From: Dehalococcoidia bacterium
Lineage (GTDB): Bacteria; Chloroflexota; Dehalococcoidia; GIF9; AB-539-J10
Assembly (NCBI GenBank): GCA_030615625.1
Contig: JAUWYX010000007.1
Span: forward strand, 22,502 to 86,501
Reading direction: 5' to 3'
Length of the DNA: 64,000 bases
Shown: positions 38,843-48,229 of the stretch, in pieces
Numbering within the stretch: the first letter of the stretch is position 1
Layout of the letters: each line of letters begins with the position of its first letter
Made by a program: the position numbers and the translations under genes
Notes under the pieces: generated by a model
The model's database searches: none
Seen by the model: only the letters and a program-made list of their open reading frames with translations
Told to the model about the DNA's origin: nothing

Positions 38843-40270
38843 CTAATCAGCCTCCGCTTGGTCAATAGCAGCGAGCAATGCTTGCGCTTTTGTCAGGCTT
38901 TCCTGGTATTCGCGCTCAGGGATGCTATCGGCGACGATGCCAGCACCCGCTTGGATATAAGCGATGTTATCTTTGATAATAACGGTACGTATAGTGATAG
39001 CGGTATCCAGGTTGCCCGAGAAGTCGAAATAGCCTACTGCGCCGGCATAGGGTCCCCGTTTCTCTCTTTCCAGTTCGGCGATGATCTCCATAGCCCGAAT
39101 TTTGGGAGCGCCGGAAACAGTGCCGGCAGGAAAGCAAGAGCGGAGGGCATCAAACTGAGAAAGTCCAGCCCTGAGCCTGCCCTGAACGTGAGATACTAGA
39201 TGCATAACATGGGAATAGCGTTCCACATCCATAAGCTGAGTTACCTCGACTGTGCCCGGCTCGCTAATTCTCCCGATGTCATTACGCCCCAGGTCAACGA
39301 GCATGATATGTTCAGCACACTCTTTTTTATCCTTCTTGAGTTCCTCTTCCAAAGCCAGGTCTTCAGTGGTATCCTTACCCCGAGGGCGAGTGCCGGCAAT
39401 AGGATGAGTGGATACTATGTCATCCTCGACTCGCACCAGAAGCTCGGGAGAGGCTCCGGCGATATAGAAATCACCTAAGTGGAGGTAGTACATGTAGGGA
39501 GAAGGGTTAATAGAGCGCAACGCCCGATATATGGCAAAGGGATTGGCATAGGTAGGTCTTGCCAACCGCTGTGATAAGACAGCCTGAATTATATCGCCGG
39601 CATAGATATACTCCTTGGCTTGAGATACTATAGCCTCGAACTCTGCCGGAGAAAAATTTGATGACACTTCAGACCTATTTGGTGGCGCATTCTTAAGAGT
39701 CTTAGAATGAATCGGCTGCTCCAACCTGTCCACCAGGTCGTCAATTTTACAAGTTGCCTCCCGATACGCTGTGTCAACATCCCCATCTAAGTGAACGTGA
39801 GAGACAACCTTGATTTTGTGGGTAATATGGTCGAAAACAAGCAAGGTATCTGCCAGCATCAACACAGACTCGGGGAGTCCTTGGGGATCTTGATCGGGAC
39901 AGGGCAGTCTCTCAAAGTGGCGGGCAACCTCGTAGCTCAAGTAGCCAACCATGCCACCATGGAATCGGGGAAGGTCGGCAACGGACACGGGACGAAGTCG
40001 AGCGAACTCCCTCTCCACCAGATTCAATGGGTCAACGGGATTCTCATTTCCTGTCCTTAAGACAAGAGAGGGCTCGGTGCCAATGAAGCTATAGCGGGCC
40101 AGTCGCTCACCACCCTCAACACTTTCTAGAAGGAAGGAGTAATTGCCGCGGGCTATCTTAAGGTAAGCGGATACCGGCGTCTCCAGGTCGGCCTGAATGT
40201 CACGGCAAACTGGTACCAAATTGCCATACTTCTTCAGTTGGCGAACCTCTTCCAGTGTTGGATAATACAT
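38843..40270 (-). CDS. trpE: Anthranilate synthase component I
   Basis: SFLLESVEGGERLARYSFIG, GAsPELLVRVEDDIVSTHPIAGTRPRGK, MLVDLGRNDIGRISEPGTVEV, FPAGTVSGAPKIRAMEII. Confidence 0.97.
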   Translation of the reverse strand: MYYPTLEEVRQLKKYGNLVPVCRDIQADLETPVSAYLKIARGNYSFLLESVEGGERLARYSFIGTEPSLVLRTGNENPVDPLNLVEREFARLRPVSVADLPRFHGGMVGYLSYEVARHFERLPCPDQDPQGLPESVLMLADTLLVFDHITHKIKVVSHVHLDGDVDTAYREATCKIDDLVDRLEQPIHSKTLKNAPPNRSEVSSNFSPAEFEAIVSQAKEYIYAGDIIQAVLSQRLARPTYANPFAIYRALRSINPSPYMYYLHLGDFYIAGASPELLVRVEDDIVSTHPIAGTRPRGKDTTEDLALEEELKKDKKECAEHIMLVDLGRNDIGRISEPGTVEVTQLMDVERYSHVMHLVSHVQGRLRAGLSQFDALRSCFPAGTVSGAPKIRAMEIIAELEREKRGPYAGAVGYFDFSGNLDTAITIRTVIIKDNIAYIQAGAGIVADSIPEREYQESLTKAQALLAAIDQAEAD

Positions 40271-40283
40271 ATCACCTCACAAT

Positions 40284-40314
40284 AAAAAAACCTCTCGCCA
40301 AGGGGCGAGAGGTT
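40284..40314 (-). terminator. T-box-associated intrinsic terminator
   Basis: Minus strand AACCTCTCGCC ccttGGCGAGAGGTT TTTTT: strong stem followed by U-tract. Confidence 0.93.
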
Positions 40315-40551
40315 TAACCTTCGCGGTGCCACCCTTTTTCGGCCTTTTCGGCCATCTCTTTTCAGGTACAGCCCAATTTGGCGATACCCTAAGCTGTGAT
40401 AACGCTGTCCCTGCGACAAAGCCTACTAGGTGTTAACCTTTCGGTTTGCGGCTCCCAGGTCCATTCCAGCCTCGCGCAAGTATCGGCTCACACCTTCCCC
40501 GACTCTCTGAACTCCGCCTTAAGCTGTACTAGTCCTGTTCTCAGCCTTTTC
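40284..40551 (-). promoter_or_regulatory. T-box leader of the trp operon (Trp specifier UGG)
   Basis: Minus strand contains the T-box AGGGTGGCACCGCGA (40320-40334), Stem I motifs GGTGTGAGCCG and a specifier-loop-like GGAATGGACCTGGGAGCCG with TGG at 40461-40463, then a terminator hairpin just before trpE. Confidence 0.93.
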
Positions 40552-40659
40552 CCATATTTAATTGTTTAAAATATAAACCTTGTCCTTTAGTTTGTCAATA
40601 GCGTGATTTAAATGGGGCTCAATGGATAGAATAAAGGACCTTCAGTATAGTGTTCAGCC

Positions 40660-41277
40660 TTATTTTTTATTTGTGTTTTCGGGCCAGTATCTAGGGATAA
40701 GGTCACAATGAGTATGAGTCAAACTCCACCGCATATCTTGCCGGCTCGTGCTTTGCTTGTCTCCTTTGGCTATCGTTAGTGTGAGCGAGCCAGTATAAAA
40801 GGCGTCATTGTCAAACGATATGGGAAAAATTACGCTCATTGCAAGGTCAGCAGCATTATCATCTCTCCGAGGGTCAATTATGGAGAAGTGTGCGGCTACC
40901 TTATGTCTCCATAGATAGACCTGGGGTAAAACACGCTCCATATATTCTCGGGCCTTACTTGAGTCGCCATTATTGGCCAGCCAACCCACCATCTTCACAT
41001 AGTTGCATGCTGTCACTGCGTACCAGTGGAAAGCGCATGCCACTAAGTTTTGGTTAATTCCTTGCATCTCTGGGGCATTACCAAACATAACAACCTGTTT
41101 GTTCTCCGGTAATCTCTTAATTACCTCGGCTTCCACCCTTTGCACTTGCTCATATAAAAACCTAAGGCCCATGGCGAGATAAGCTAAGGAGTGAACTTCG
41201 TTAAAGTACTCTTTTTCTTGTTCGTCCGACAGTTTGAGATTAGCGATATGGTCGATAACTCTCACGAGGCCCTCCAA
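40660..41277 (-). CDS. Hypothetical protein
   Basis: 205-aa ORF without a recognised domain; no competing ORF. Confidence 0.6.
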   Translation of the reverse strand: MEGLVRVIDHIANLKLSDEQEKEYFNEVHSLAYLAMGLRFLYEQVQRVEAEVIKRLPENKQVVMFGNAPEMQGINQNLVACAFHWYAVTACNYVKMVGWLANNGDSSKAREYMERVLPQVYLWRHKVAAHFSIIDPRRDDNAADLAMSVIFPISFDNDAFYTGSLTLTIAKGDKQSTSRQDMRWSLTHTHCDLIPRYWPENTNKK

Positions 41278-41391
41278 TAATATCTTTAGCTACTTCGCTA
41301 AATTCTGCAGGTGAGAAATGATGCCTTATTTCTAGCTCACCAAAATTGAAAAAACTAGTCGGGGAAACTAATAATGGGGGAAACCTCTTCC

Positions 41392-42219
41392 TCATTGAAG
41401 CCCAAACACTCGTTTGGCATTGTCACAGAGGAACAATTTCTTCACGTCATCGCTGAGTTCAAGGGTATCAAGGTCTTTTAAACACCTCTCTGCTGTAACC
41501 ATCGGGTAATTAGTTCCGAACATAACCTTCTTTTTGCCGTTCTTCTTCATGTAATTCACTAATTCCACCGGATATCTTTTAGCGATATAGGCCGAGGTAT
41601 CTATGTATACATTTTCGTGTTTCGTTGCCACCGCTATCATTTCCACCGTCCAGGGATACCCGATGTGCCCCCCCACGATTTTGAGTTCGGGAAATTCAAT
41701 GGCTACCTCATCAATATAAGGGATAGGCCGTCCTGGTTCGGAAGGACAAAGAGGACCAGTATGGCCGACCTGGCAACAGAATGGAATCCCAAGCTCGATA
41801 CACTCGGCGTATAGGGGATAATAGCGCCTGTCAGTCGGGGGCAGGTTCCAGTACCATTGGACAATTCTCAAGCCCTTAAAGCCAAGCTGACGCACGCAGC
41901 GTCTCAGCTCTCGAATGCCATCCATAGGTCGGTACAAATTAACCGACGCTATGCCCACAAAGCGGTCAGGATACTGTTTGACAATAGCTGACACCTCGTC
42001 GTTTGATATGGTTGGCCCCTGAGGGCCCCACCAGGCACATATTAGACCCAACTGAACACCCGCTTCATCCATGGCACCGATGGTGAGTTCTACCGGAACA
42101 TCCTCAGTCAATTCCCCTGTGCCTGTCCATCTGCGAAGAGAATCAAAAATAGGCTGGTTTAAATGTTTAGGTGTCGGGTGCTGCATCCAGACATCAATGA
42201 TTCCATAATCTTCTGCCAT
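41392..42219 (-). CDS. Amidohydrolase-family (TIM-barrel) metal-dependent hydrolase
   Basis: IDVWMQHPTPKH..., FVGIASVNLYRPMDGIRELRRCVRQLGFKGLRI, KIVGGHIGYPWTVEMIAVATKHENVYIDTSAY, VMFGTNYPM. Confidence 0.88.
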   Translation of the reverse strand: MAEDYGIIDVWMQHPTPKHLNQPIFDSLRRWTGTGELTEDVPVELTIGAMDEAGVQLGLICAWWGPQGPTISNDEVSAIVKQYPDRFVGIASVNLYRPMDGIRELRRCVRQLGFKGLRIVQWYWNLPPTDRRYYPLYAECIELGIPFCCQVGHTGPLCPSEPGRPIPYIDEVAIEFPELKIVGGHIGYPWTVEMIAVATKHENVYIDTSAYIAKRYPVELVNYMKKNGKKKVMFGTNYPMVTAERCLKDLDTLELSDDVKKLFLCDNAKRVFGLQ

Positions 42220-42364
42220 GATATCCTCCGATTGGTAACACCTTAAATCTTATGCCTTGGACATATTACAATTATAATAGGAAAATTGCAACGTGGCCCT
42301 TTCCCCAGCCCTCTGTGATAAGCCCTGGCTGCCGACCTAAGTGAGGTGAATAAAATTAACGAGA

Positions 42365-42441
42365 TGGTGGGCCATGATGGACTCGAACCATCGACCCCGG
42401 CCTTATCAGGACCGTGCTCTAACCAACTGAGCTAATGGCCC
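42365..42441 (-). tRNA. tRNA-Ile (GAT anticodon), 3' CCA encoded
   Basis: Minus strand GGGCCATTAGCTCAGTTGGTTAGAGCACGGTCCTGATAAGGCCGGGGTCGATGGTTCGAGTCCATCATGGCCCACCA; complete cloverleaf by eye. Confidence 0.97.
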
Positions 42442-42487
42442 TTAGCAGTTAAAATATAGCCTTTGTGGTAAGCGACTGTCAAGCTAT

Positions 42488-43660
42488 TCAAACCATGGAC
42501 ATGAATATTCCAGCAACCACTGAGGTGGCGATGGCACCCGCCATATTGGGCCCCATGGCGTGCATCAGCAAGAAGTTTCTGGGGTTCGCCTTTTGCCCCT
42601 GTACCTGAGCTACCCTGGCTGCCATGGGAACCGCCGAGACACCTGCTGCACCAATCAACGGATTTATCTTCTCTTTTAAGAATAAATTGGCTATTTTCGC
42701 TCCCCAGATGCCGCCAGCGGTACCAAAGGCAAAGGCTACTACAGCCAGACCAATAATTATCAAAGTCTTGGGATTCAAGAATACCGCCGCCGGCATCAGT
42801 GCCCCAACGGTCAGCCCTAACAAAAATGTTGGTACATCTACGAATACGCCACCTGCTGATGTTGCTAACCTATCAGTAACGCCGGTAACAGAAAGTAAAT
42901 TGCCAAACATAAGCATGCCGATAAGAGGTGCTGAGGCAGGGACAAGTAAAGCGGACACCACGAAGACGGCTATAGGGAATATGACCTTCTCTAACTTGGA
43001 AACCTCTCGCATCTGGGGCTTCATATATATCTGGCGCTCCTTCTTCGAGGTAAGCAGCCTTATTACCGGTGGCTGGAGTATGGGTACCAGCGCCATATAA
43101 GAATAAGCTACCAGCGTAATAGGGCCCAGCAACTGGGGCGCCTTAGCTACGGTAAGGTAAACCGCAGGAGGACCATCGGAGCCCCCGATAATACCAACAC
43201 AGATGGCTTCGTTGATGGTGAACCATCCTGTAAGGTAAGCAATAAGGAATACAATGAAAACTCCTAGCTGTGCCGTAGCCCCGAACATAAAAGACAAGGG
43301 GCGAGCTATAGCTGGGGAGAAATCCGACATGGCACCAATTCCGAGGAAGATAAGTAAGGGAATTATTTTGCTCTCTAACCCATACCGGTAAAGCAAGTTT
43401 AAGAGTCCTATTTTCCCTTCGGCTATCTCCTTCAGTCCGCCTGAGGCTGGCAGTGGGATAGCACCGGGCTCTGCTGGGGCATAAACCATTAATCCAGCAA
43501 AGGGTATATTAACCATCATGATGCCTAGACCGATGGGTACTAATAAAACGGGCTCCATCTTCTTGGCTACGCCAAGATAGATGAGGCCACCCCCGATGAA
43601 GAGCATCAGGATATTGCCCCAGGTTAACCCGCCAAAAGCCATTTCGTATAAGCCAAACAT
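42488..43660 (-). CDS. Sodium-pumping decarboxylase beta subunit (OadB/GcdB/MmdB family)
   Basis: LLIFLGIGAMSDFSPAIARPLSFMFGATAQLGVF, CVGIIGGSDGPPAVYLT, GAAGVSAVPMAARVAQ, LMHAMGPNMAGAIATSVVAGIFM. Confidence 0.95.
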   Translation of the reverse strand: MFGLYEMAFGGLTWGNILMLFIGGGLIYLGVAKKMEPVLLVPIGLGIMMVNIPFAGLMVYAPAEPGAIPLPASGGLKEIAEGKIGLLNLLYRYGLESKIIPLLIFLGIGAMSDFSPAIARPLSFMFGATAQLGVFIVFLIAYLTGWFTINEAICVGIIGGSDGPPAVYLTVAKAPQLLGPITLVAYSYMALVPILQPPVIRLLTSKKERQIYMKPQMREVSKLEKVIFPIAVFVVSALLVPASAPLIGMLMFGNLLSVTGVTDRLATSAGGVFVDVPTFLLGLTVGALMPAAVFLNPKTLIIIGLAVVAFAFGTAGGIWGAKIANLFLKEKINPLIGAAGVSAVPMAARVAQVQGQKANPRNFLLMHAMGPNMAGAIATSVVAGIFMSMV

Positions 43661-43687
43661 CTTAAGTTATACCTCGATCAATTAAAT

Positions 43688-43825
43688 TCAGCCCTTATCC
43701 CTTGGGGCTCTTCTTCGTACCACAAGCCCTATTATCCAGATTATAATACATAGAATCGCCAGGATGAGGAGGGTAGATCCAAAACCACCACCAGCGATTT
43801 TTGCGATTAATTCCCAGTCTATCAT
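43688..43825 (-). CDS. Small OadG-like decarboxylase gamma subunit (45 aa; below the ORF-track length cutoff)
   Basis: Translated by hand: MIDWELIAKIAGGGFGSTLLILAILCIIIWIIGLVVRRRAPRDKG*; single TM with basic tail, directly upstream of the beta-subunit gene. Confidence 0.7.
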   Translation of the reverse strand: MIDWELIAKIAGGGFGSTLLILAILCIIIWIIGLVVRRRAPRDKG

Positions 43826-43826
43826 C

Positions 43827-44300
43827 CTAGCCTTCTTCCCTTTCCTGCCAGACAAGAGCAGCCGTATGCTTTATGACTTCGTAACTAAAACCGCGGTAAG
43901 CAAGGTAACTTGATAGACGTCGGTAAAAGTCTGGATAATCGAGATAGGCAAGGGCAGGCATCCGACTAGAGCCTAGCTTATAAGCAATCTCTTCGTCATC
44001 TATGTCCTCAGTCACCTGTTCAATGATTTCTGCGGCTACTTTTTTATCTCTTAATTCCTTTTTTATCAATCTTTTGCTCTTAGGCCTGAATGATAAGCGG
44101 TTATCCTTCCAGAATTGGGCGAAGGTAAGATCATCGATCAAGTTTTGCTCCCTGAGTTTGACAATTGTTTTCTCTGCCACTTCATTAGCAAAACCGCGCC
44201 GGTGAAGCCACTGCCTGATTTCCCCTTCGCTGCGCGGGCGATAACTGAGATAATAGTAGGCTGTATTGAGACAGTCCTGCAAGGAATTATTATCTGTCAA
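43827..44300 (-). CDS. recX: Regulatory protein RecX
   Basis: AYYYLSYRPRSEGEIRQWLHRRGFANEVAEKTIVKLREQNLIDDLTFAQFWKDNRL...LIKKELRDKKV; adjacent to recA. Confidence 0.92.
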   Translation of the reverse strand: MTDNNSLQDCLNTAYYYLSYRPRSEGEIRQWLHRRGFANEVAEKTIVKLREQNLIDDLTFAQFWKDNRLSFRPKSKRLIKKELRDKKVAAEIIEQVTEDIDDEEIAYKLGSSRMPALAYLDYPDFYRRLSSYLAYRGFSYEVIKHTAALVWQEREEG

Positions 44301-44321
44301 CTGGCTTCTTCCTGAATCACA

Positions 44322-45359
44322 TCAATCTTCTTGTGATAAGGTTTCTGAACCTTTTTCGAGAGAGATGCTGGGAATAGCTGTTGAAGCTCTTATTGTGCTT
44401 TCTAGTTGTGCAGCTAGTTCAGGGTGCTGCCTCAGGTAATCCTTGGCATTTTCCCTGCCCTGCCCCAACTTCGTATCACCGTAAGTAAAGAAGGCACCAG
44501 CTTTCTTTATCACACCTGTTGCCACCCCAAGGTCAACCAAATTTCCCTCCTTGCTTATCCCGTGATTAAACATAATATCAAATTCAGCGCTGCGGAAGGG
44601 AGGAGCTACCTTATTCTTAACCACCCTGGCCCTTACCCTTGTGCCTACCATTTCTGTGCCCTGCTTGATGGATTCACGCCGCCTTAAATCTATCCTCACC
44701 GAACTATAGAACTTAAGCGCCCTTCCCCCGGGAGTTACCTCCGGATTACCGAAAACAATGCCCACCTTTTCTCGCAACTGGTTAATGAAAATAACCGCTG
44801 TTTTAGACTTACTGATAGCAGCACTCAATTTTCTCAGTGCCTGGGACATCAATCGTGCCTGCAAACCAACATGGGCATCGCCCATCTCGCCTTCTATCTC
44901 AGCTCTGGGCGCTAGGGCGGCCACACTGTCGATGACTACTACATCTACAGCACCGCTTCTCACCAGGGTTTCAGTAATTTCCAGGGCTTGCTCGCCGGTG
45001 TCAGGTTGGGAGATAAGTAAATCGCGCAGGTTGACACCGCAGTTAGCGGCATATCTAGGGTCAAAGGCATGCTCAACATCAATATATGCAGCAATACCGC
45101 CAGTTTTTTGAGTTTCAGCGATTATATGCTGGGCGAGGGTAGTTTTACCTGAAGCCTCAGAACCAAATATCTCGGTAACTCGCCCTTTAGGTATGCCACC
45201 TATTCCTAAAGCCAGATCGAGAGCCAGTGCCCCGGTGGAAATGGCATCTCCAGCTACTCTGGCTGGAGCTTCGCCTAACTTCATAATCGAACCCTTGCCA
45301 TATTGCCTCTCGATTTGCTCAATGGCCAATTCGACTGCCTTCTCTTTCTCAGTAGCCAC
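44322..45359 (-). CDS. recA: Recombinase RecA
   Basis: [76 protein letters not shown]. Confidence 0.99.
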   Translation of the reverse strand: MATEKEKAVELAIEQIERQYGKGSIMKLGEAPARVAGDAISTGALALDLALGIGGIPKGRVTEIFGSEASGKTTLAQHIIAETQKTGGIAAYIDVEHAFDPRYAANCGVNLRDLLISQPDTGEQALEITETLVRSGAVDVVVIDSVAALAPRAEIEGEMGDAHVGLQARLMSQALRKLSAAISKSKTAVIFINQLREKVGIVFGNPEVTPGGRALKFYSSVRIDLRRRESIKQGTEMVGTRVRARVVKNKVAPPFRSAEFDIMFNHGISKEGNLVDLGVATGVIKKAGAFFTYGDTKLGQGRENAKDYLRQHPELAAQLESTIRASTAIPSISLEKGSETLSQED

Positions 45360-45484
45360 TCCTTAAATATTGTATCATGGGGACTATAACCCAATCAATG
45401 GGGAAATAATGCAGGGCCCTTTTTAGCGTGAAAATTTGCCTTAGTTTACTATTGTCGCTAAAAATCGAAGCTTTTCAAGGGCAA

Positions 45485-46159
45485 CTACTTATAGCCTAGG
45501 AGTTCCTCCAAGCCTTTAGCTTGTTCCACGTGATAAGGGCCCACTCTAGTGCGGCGAACTTCCACTACAGTAGCGCCCACCCCGAGTTTCTCTCCGATAT
45601 CATGAGCAAGACTTCTAACGTAAAATCCTGAAGACACCTCACAGGCAAAAGCGAAATAGGGAAACTGGAACTCCTTGAGTTCCAGAGAATAAATGCTTAC
45701 CTTTTTAGGTGGTATATCTACGATGATACCCTTTCTGGCTAGTTGGTAAGCTTTTTGACCTGCCATTTTTTTAGCTGAAAACGGTGGAGGGGTCTGCCAA
45801 ATATCACCATAAAATTCCTTCAAGACCCTTTCCAATTCCTCTCTGGTTACTTCGTTATCGCTTCGCCGCAAAACCCTTCCTTCAGAGTCAAAGGTATCTG
45901 TCTCGATACCGAGAACAGCCTTAACTTCGTAAGCCTTGTCCAGCTTAAGAAACAAAGAGGCGTTTTTCGTCCGCTTGCCGGTGAGAATAACTAAAAGCCC
46001 CGTAGCTAGGGGGTCTAAGGTCCCCGTATGACCAGCCTTCACGTTGAATTTCTTTTTTATCCGCTGTACCACTCGGGAAGAGGTAAGCCCTTTAGGCTTG
46101 TCCACCAGTAACATTTCGTCCATCCCCCTAAGTATACCGAAAAACCTGGAGCTTATCAC
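45485..46159 (-). CDS. truB: tRNA pseudouridine(55) synthase TruB
   Basis: LLVDKPKGLTSSRVVQRIKKKFNVKAGHTGTLDPLATGLLVI; start probably at the internal ATG MDEMLLVDKP or MISSRF. Confidence 0.96.
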   Translation of the reverse strand: MISSRFFGILRGMDEMLLVDKPKGLTSSRVVQRIKKKFNVKAGHTGTLDPLATGLLVILTGKRTKNASLFLKLDKAYEVKAVLGIETDTFDSEGRVLRRSDNEVTREELERVLKEFYGDIWQTPPPFSAKKMAGQKAYQLARKGIIVDIPPKKVSIYSLELKEFQFPYFAFACEVSSGFYVRSLAHDIGEKLGVGATVVEVRRTRVGPYHVEQAKGLEELLGYK

Positions 46160-46175
46160 TCCCCATTTTAGGTTT

Positions 46176-46310
46176 TGTCATTGCGAGGCTGAGGAAGTCA
46201 GCCGAAGCAATCTGGGAGGTGGTAATGAGATTGCCGCGCACCTTTCAGGTGCTCGCAATGACAAGTGAGGTGCTCGCAATGACAGCCCGCTGGCAATGAC
46301 AAAAGAGGTG
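46176..46310. repeat. Dispersed intergenic repeat (TCATTGCGAG.../CTCGCAATGACA family)
   Basis: TGTCATTGCGAGGCTGAGGAAGTCAGCCGAAGCAATCT...GGTGCTCGCAATGACAAG...GTGCTCGCAATGACAG; related to 48058-48180 and 50110-50305. Confidence 0.75.
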
Positions 46311-46439
46311 CATGGTAAATCAAACAACTACAAAAATCTGGGCGAGATACGCTGCTTTACTTCGATTTTCTCAATGGATATGCTAAGCTGATTATGATAC
46401 ACCAGGTGAAATCCTACTATTTTTGATTTCGGTATCGGA

Positions 46440-48026
46440 ATGGTAAAGCTTACGTTCTACGGAGGCGTCAGGGAAATCGGAGGCAATAAAATCCTCCTTG
46501 AAGATGATAAGGGGAAGCTTTTCCTGGACTTTGGCTATCCCTATAGTAAGTATCGAGTCTTCTACGAGGAATATTTAAAGCCTCGACCCGGAGCAGGACT
46601 CCTCGACCTGTTAGTAATGGGGCTGCTTCCCCAGCTTGAGGGCATTTACCGCACTGATTTAGAGACAGAAAACCTGTGGCAGCAGTTTCGCCGAGCCGAG
46701 CATTATCGCAAACTTGAGGATATAGATGGAATTTTGTTAACCCACGCCCATCTCGACCACTCAGGCCACATATCTTTCCTGAGAGAGGACATTTCGGTAT
46801 ATGCCACTGCGACCACAGCATTTATCGCCAAGGCAGTACAGGACTCAGGCACATCATCCTTCGACCAGCAGGTGTGCTATTTCACCCCTAGGATGGAGGA
46901 ATGTTTGAAGGGATGGAAGCAGGGGGCTTATGTTGCCAGCAGCAGTGGTGACCGTCAACGTCGCTTCTGCGTTGCTGATAAGCTCGAGCTGAGTGAGGAG
47001 GCCGAAAATTTTTGGGGAAAAGCTACCCGACGGAAAAAGCTTGCCTCACAACTGCTGGGCGATATTAGTAAATGTAGCTTTAAGCTGCGTTGCTTCCCCG
47101 TAGACCATTCCATTCCCGGTGCCTGTTCCTGGGGTATTGAGACAAGCTCTGGTTGGGTGATTTACAGCGGCGACCTGCGACTTCATGGTAGGCACGGTAA
47201 ACTTACCGAGTCAATGATAAAGGAGGCAGCTCAGCTACATCCCAGGGCATTAATCTTGGAAGGCACTAATGTCGACAAAGCGGCGAATGTTTCCGAGCAG
47301 GAGGTATATGAAAATGCCTTCAAAGCTATTAACGATGCCAGGGGCCTGGTCATTGCCGATTTTCCTCCCAGAGATGTAAATCGCTTGCTTACCTTCTTGC
47401 AGGTTGCCAGAGACACAAAAAGGAAGTTAACCATTTTGCCCAGGGACGCTTACCTTTTAAAGACCATGCGCCTTCTTGAGTCAGAGATACCTGACATTGC
47501 CCAGGAGGATGCCATTGTCATCTATCAAGAAACAACCGCTAGCAAGACTCCTGCTTTATGGTTGCGAAATATCTACCAGGACTACTCCAGCAAAATTGTT
47601 CTGGCTAAGGATGTTCGTTCTAACCAGGGTGATTTCATCCTCTGCTTCAGCTTCTGGGATTTGAATGAACTGCCCAGCATACAGCCCCGGGCAGGCAGCC
47701 GTTATGTCTTTAGCTCTAGCGAGCCTCACAACGAAGAGCAAGAGATGGACTTCCGGCGTTTGCACCACTGGCTCGAGCGCTTCCAATTACGAGCATTCGG
47801 ACTCCCTGTGGAAAGAAATGGCGAATGGGAAATACCTGAGGAAGAGAAAGGACTGCATGCTTCGGGCCATGCTTGTGGTCCAGACCTGCTGAGAGTTGCT
47901 CGTGAGATTCAACCAGAGGTGCTTATACCGGTGCACTCTGAGAAGCCCGAATTCTACGTGGATAATCTGAGTAACAGCGGGATAAATGTCATCCTTCCTA
48001 CCGAAGATGGAACGGTGGAAATATAA
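46440..48026 (+). CDS. MBL-fold / beta-CASP-like metallo-hydrolase (RNase J-like)
   Basis: KLTFYGGVREIGGNKILLEDDKGKLFLDFG, LLTHAHLDHSGHISFL, DHSIPGACSWGIETSSGWVIYSGDLRLHG, ILEGTNVD. Confidence 0.85.
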   Translation: MVKLTFYGGVREIGGNKILLEDDKGKLFLDFGYPYSKYRVFYEEYLKPRPGAGLLDLLVMGLLPQLEGIYRTDLETENLWQQFRRAEHYRKLEDIDGILLTHAHLDHSGHISFLREDISVYATATTAFIAKAVQDSGTSSFDQQVCYFTPRMEECLKGWKQGAYVASSSGDRQRRFCVADKLELSEEAENFWGKATRRKKLASQLLGDISKCSFKLRCFPVDHSIPGACSWGIETSSGWVIYSGDLRLHGRHGKLTESMIKEAAQLHPRALILEGTNVDKAANVSEQEVYENAFKAINDARGLVIADFPPRDVNRLLTFLQVARDTKRKLTILPRDAYLLKTMRLLESEIPDIAQEDAIVIYQETTASKTPALWLRNIYQDYSSKIVLAKDVRSNQGDFILCFSFWDLNELPSIQPRAGSRYVFSSSEPHNEEQEMDFRRLHHWLERFQLRAFGLPVERNGEWEIPEEEKGLHASGHACGPDLLRVAREIQPEVLIPVHSEKPEFYVDNLSNSGINVILPTEDGTVEI

Positions 48027-48028
48027 GA

Positions 48029-48180
48029 GGGGTCAACTCTATTTTTCTCCACCCCGCTCGTCATTGCGAGCGAAGCGTGGCAATCTCGTTGGCCCCATGA
48101 GATTGCTTCGGCACTGTCGTGCCTCGCAATGACGGTGGGGCGCTCGCAATGACAGGAATGGAAGGTGGCTCAGAATGACA
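48029..48180. repeat. Composite intergenic repeat (GGGGTCAACTCTATTTTTCT + TCATTGCGAG inverted repeats)
   Basis: 20-mer at 48029-48048, then CGTCATTGCGAGCGAAGCGTGGCAATCTC...GAGATTGCTTCGGCACTGTCGTGCCTCGCAATGACGG; same architecture at 50081-50305. Confidence 0.85.
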
Positions 48181-48229
48181 CCCCCCTCGGTCGGGTTACC
48201 GCCCCCGGCGGTGCTGGAGATGGTCACTC
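48181..48229 (-). pseudogene. Out-of-frame InlB-type repeat remnant
   Basis: Minus-strand GTGACCATCTCCAGCACCGCCGGGGGCGGTAAC = VTISSTAGGGN, shifted relative to the adjacent C39-like peptidase gene and directly after its stop. Confidence 0.6.

Noticed and set aside
40234-40419. 61-aa minus-strand ORF upstream of trpE as a leader peptide
   Set aside because: It overlaps the T-box antiterminator and terminator; the region is explained by a riboswitch, not a Trp-rich leader peptide.
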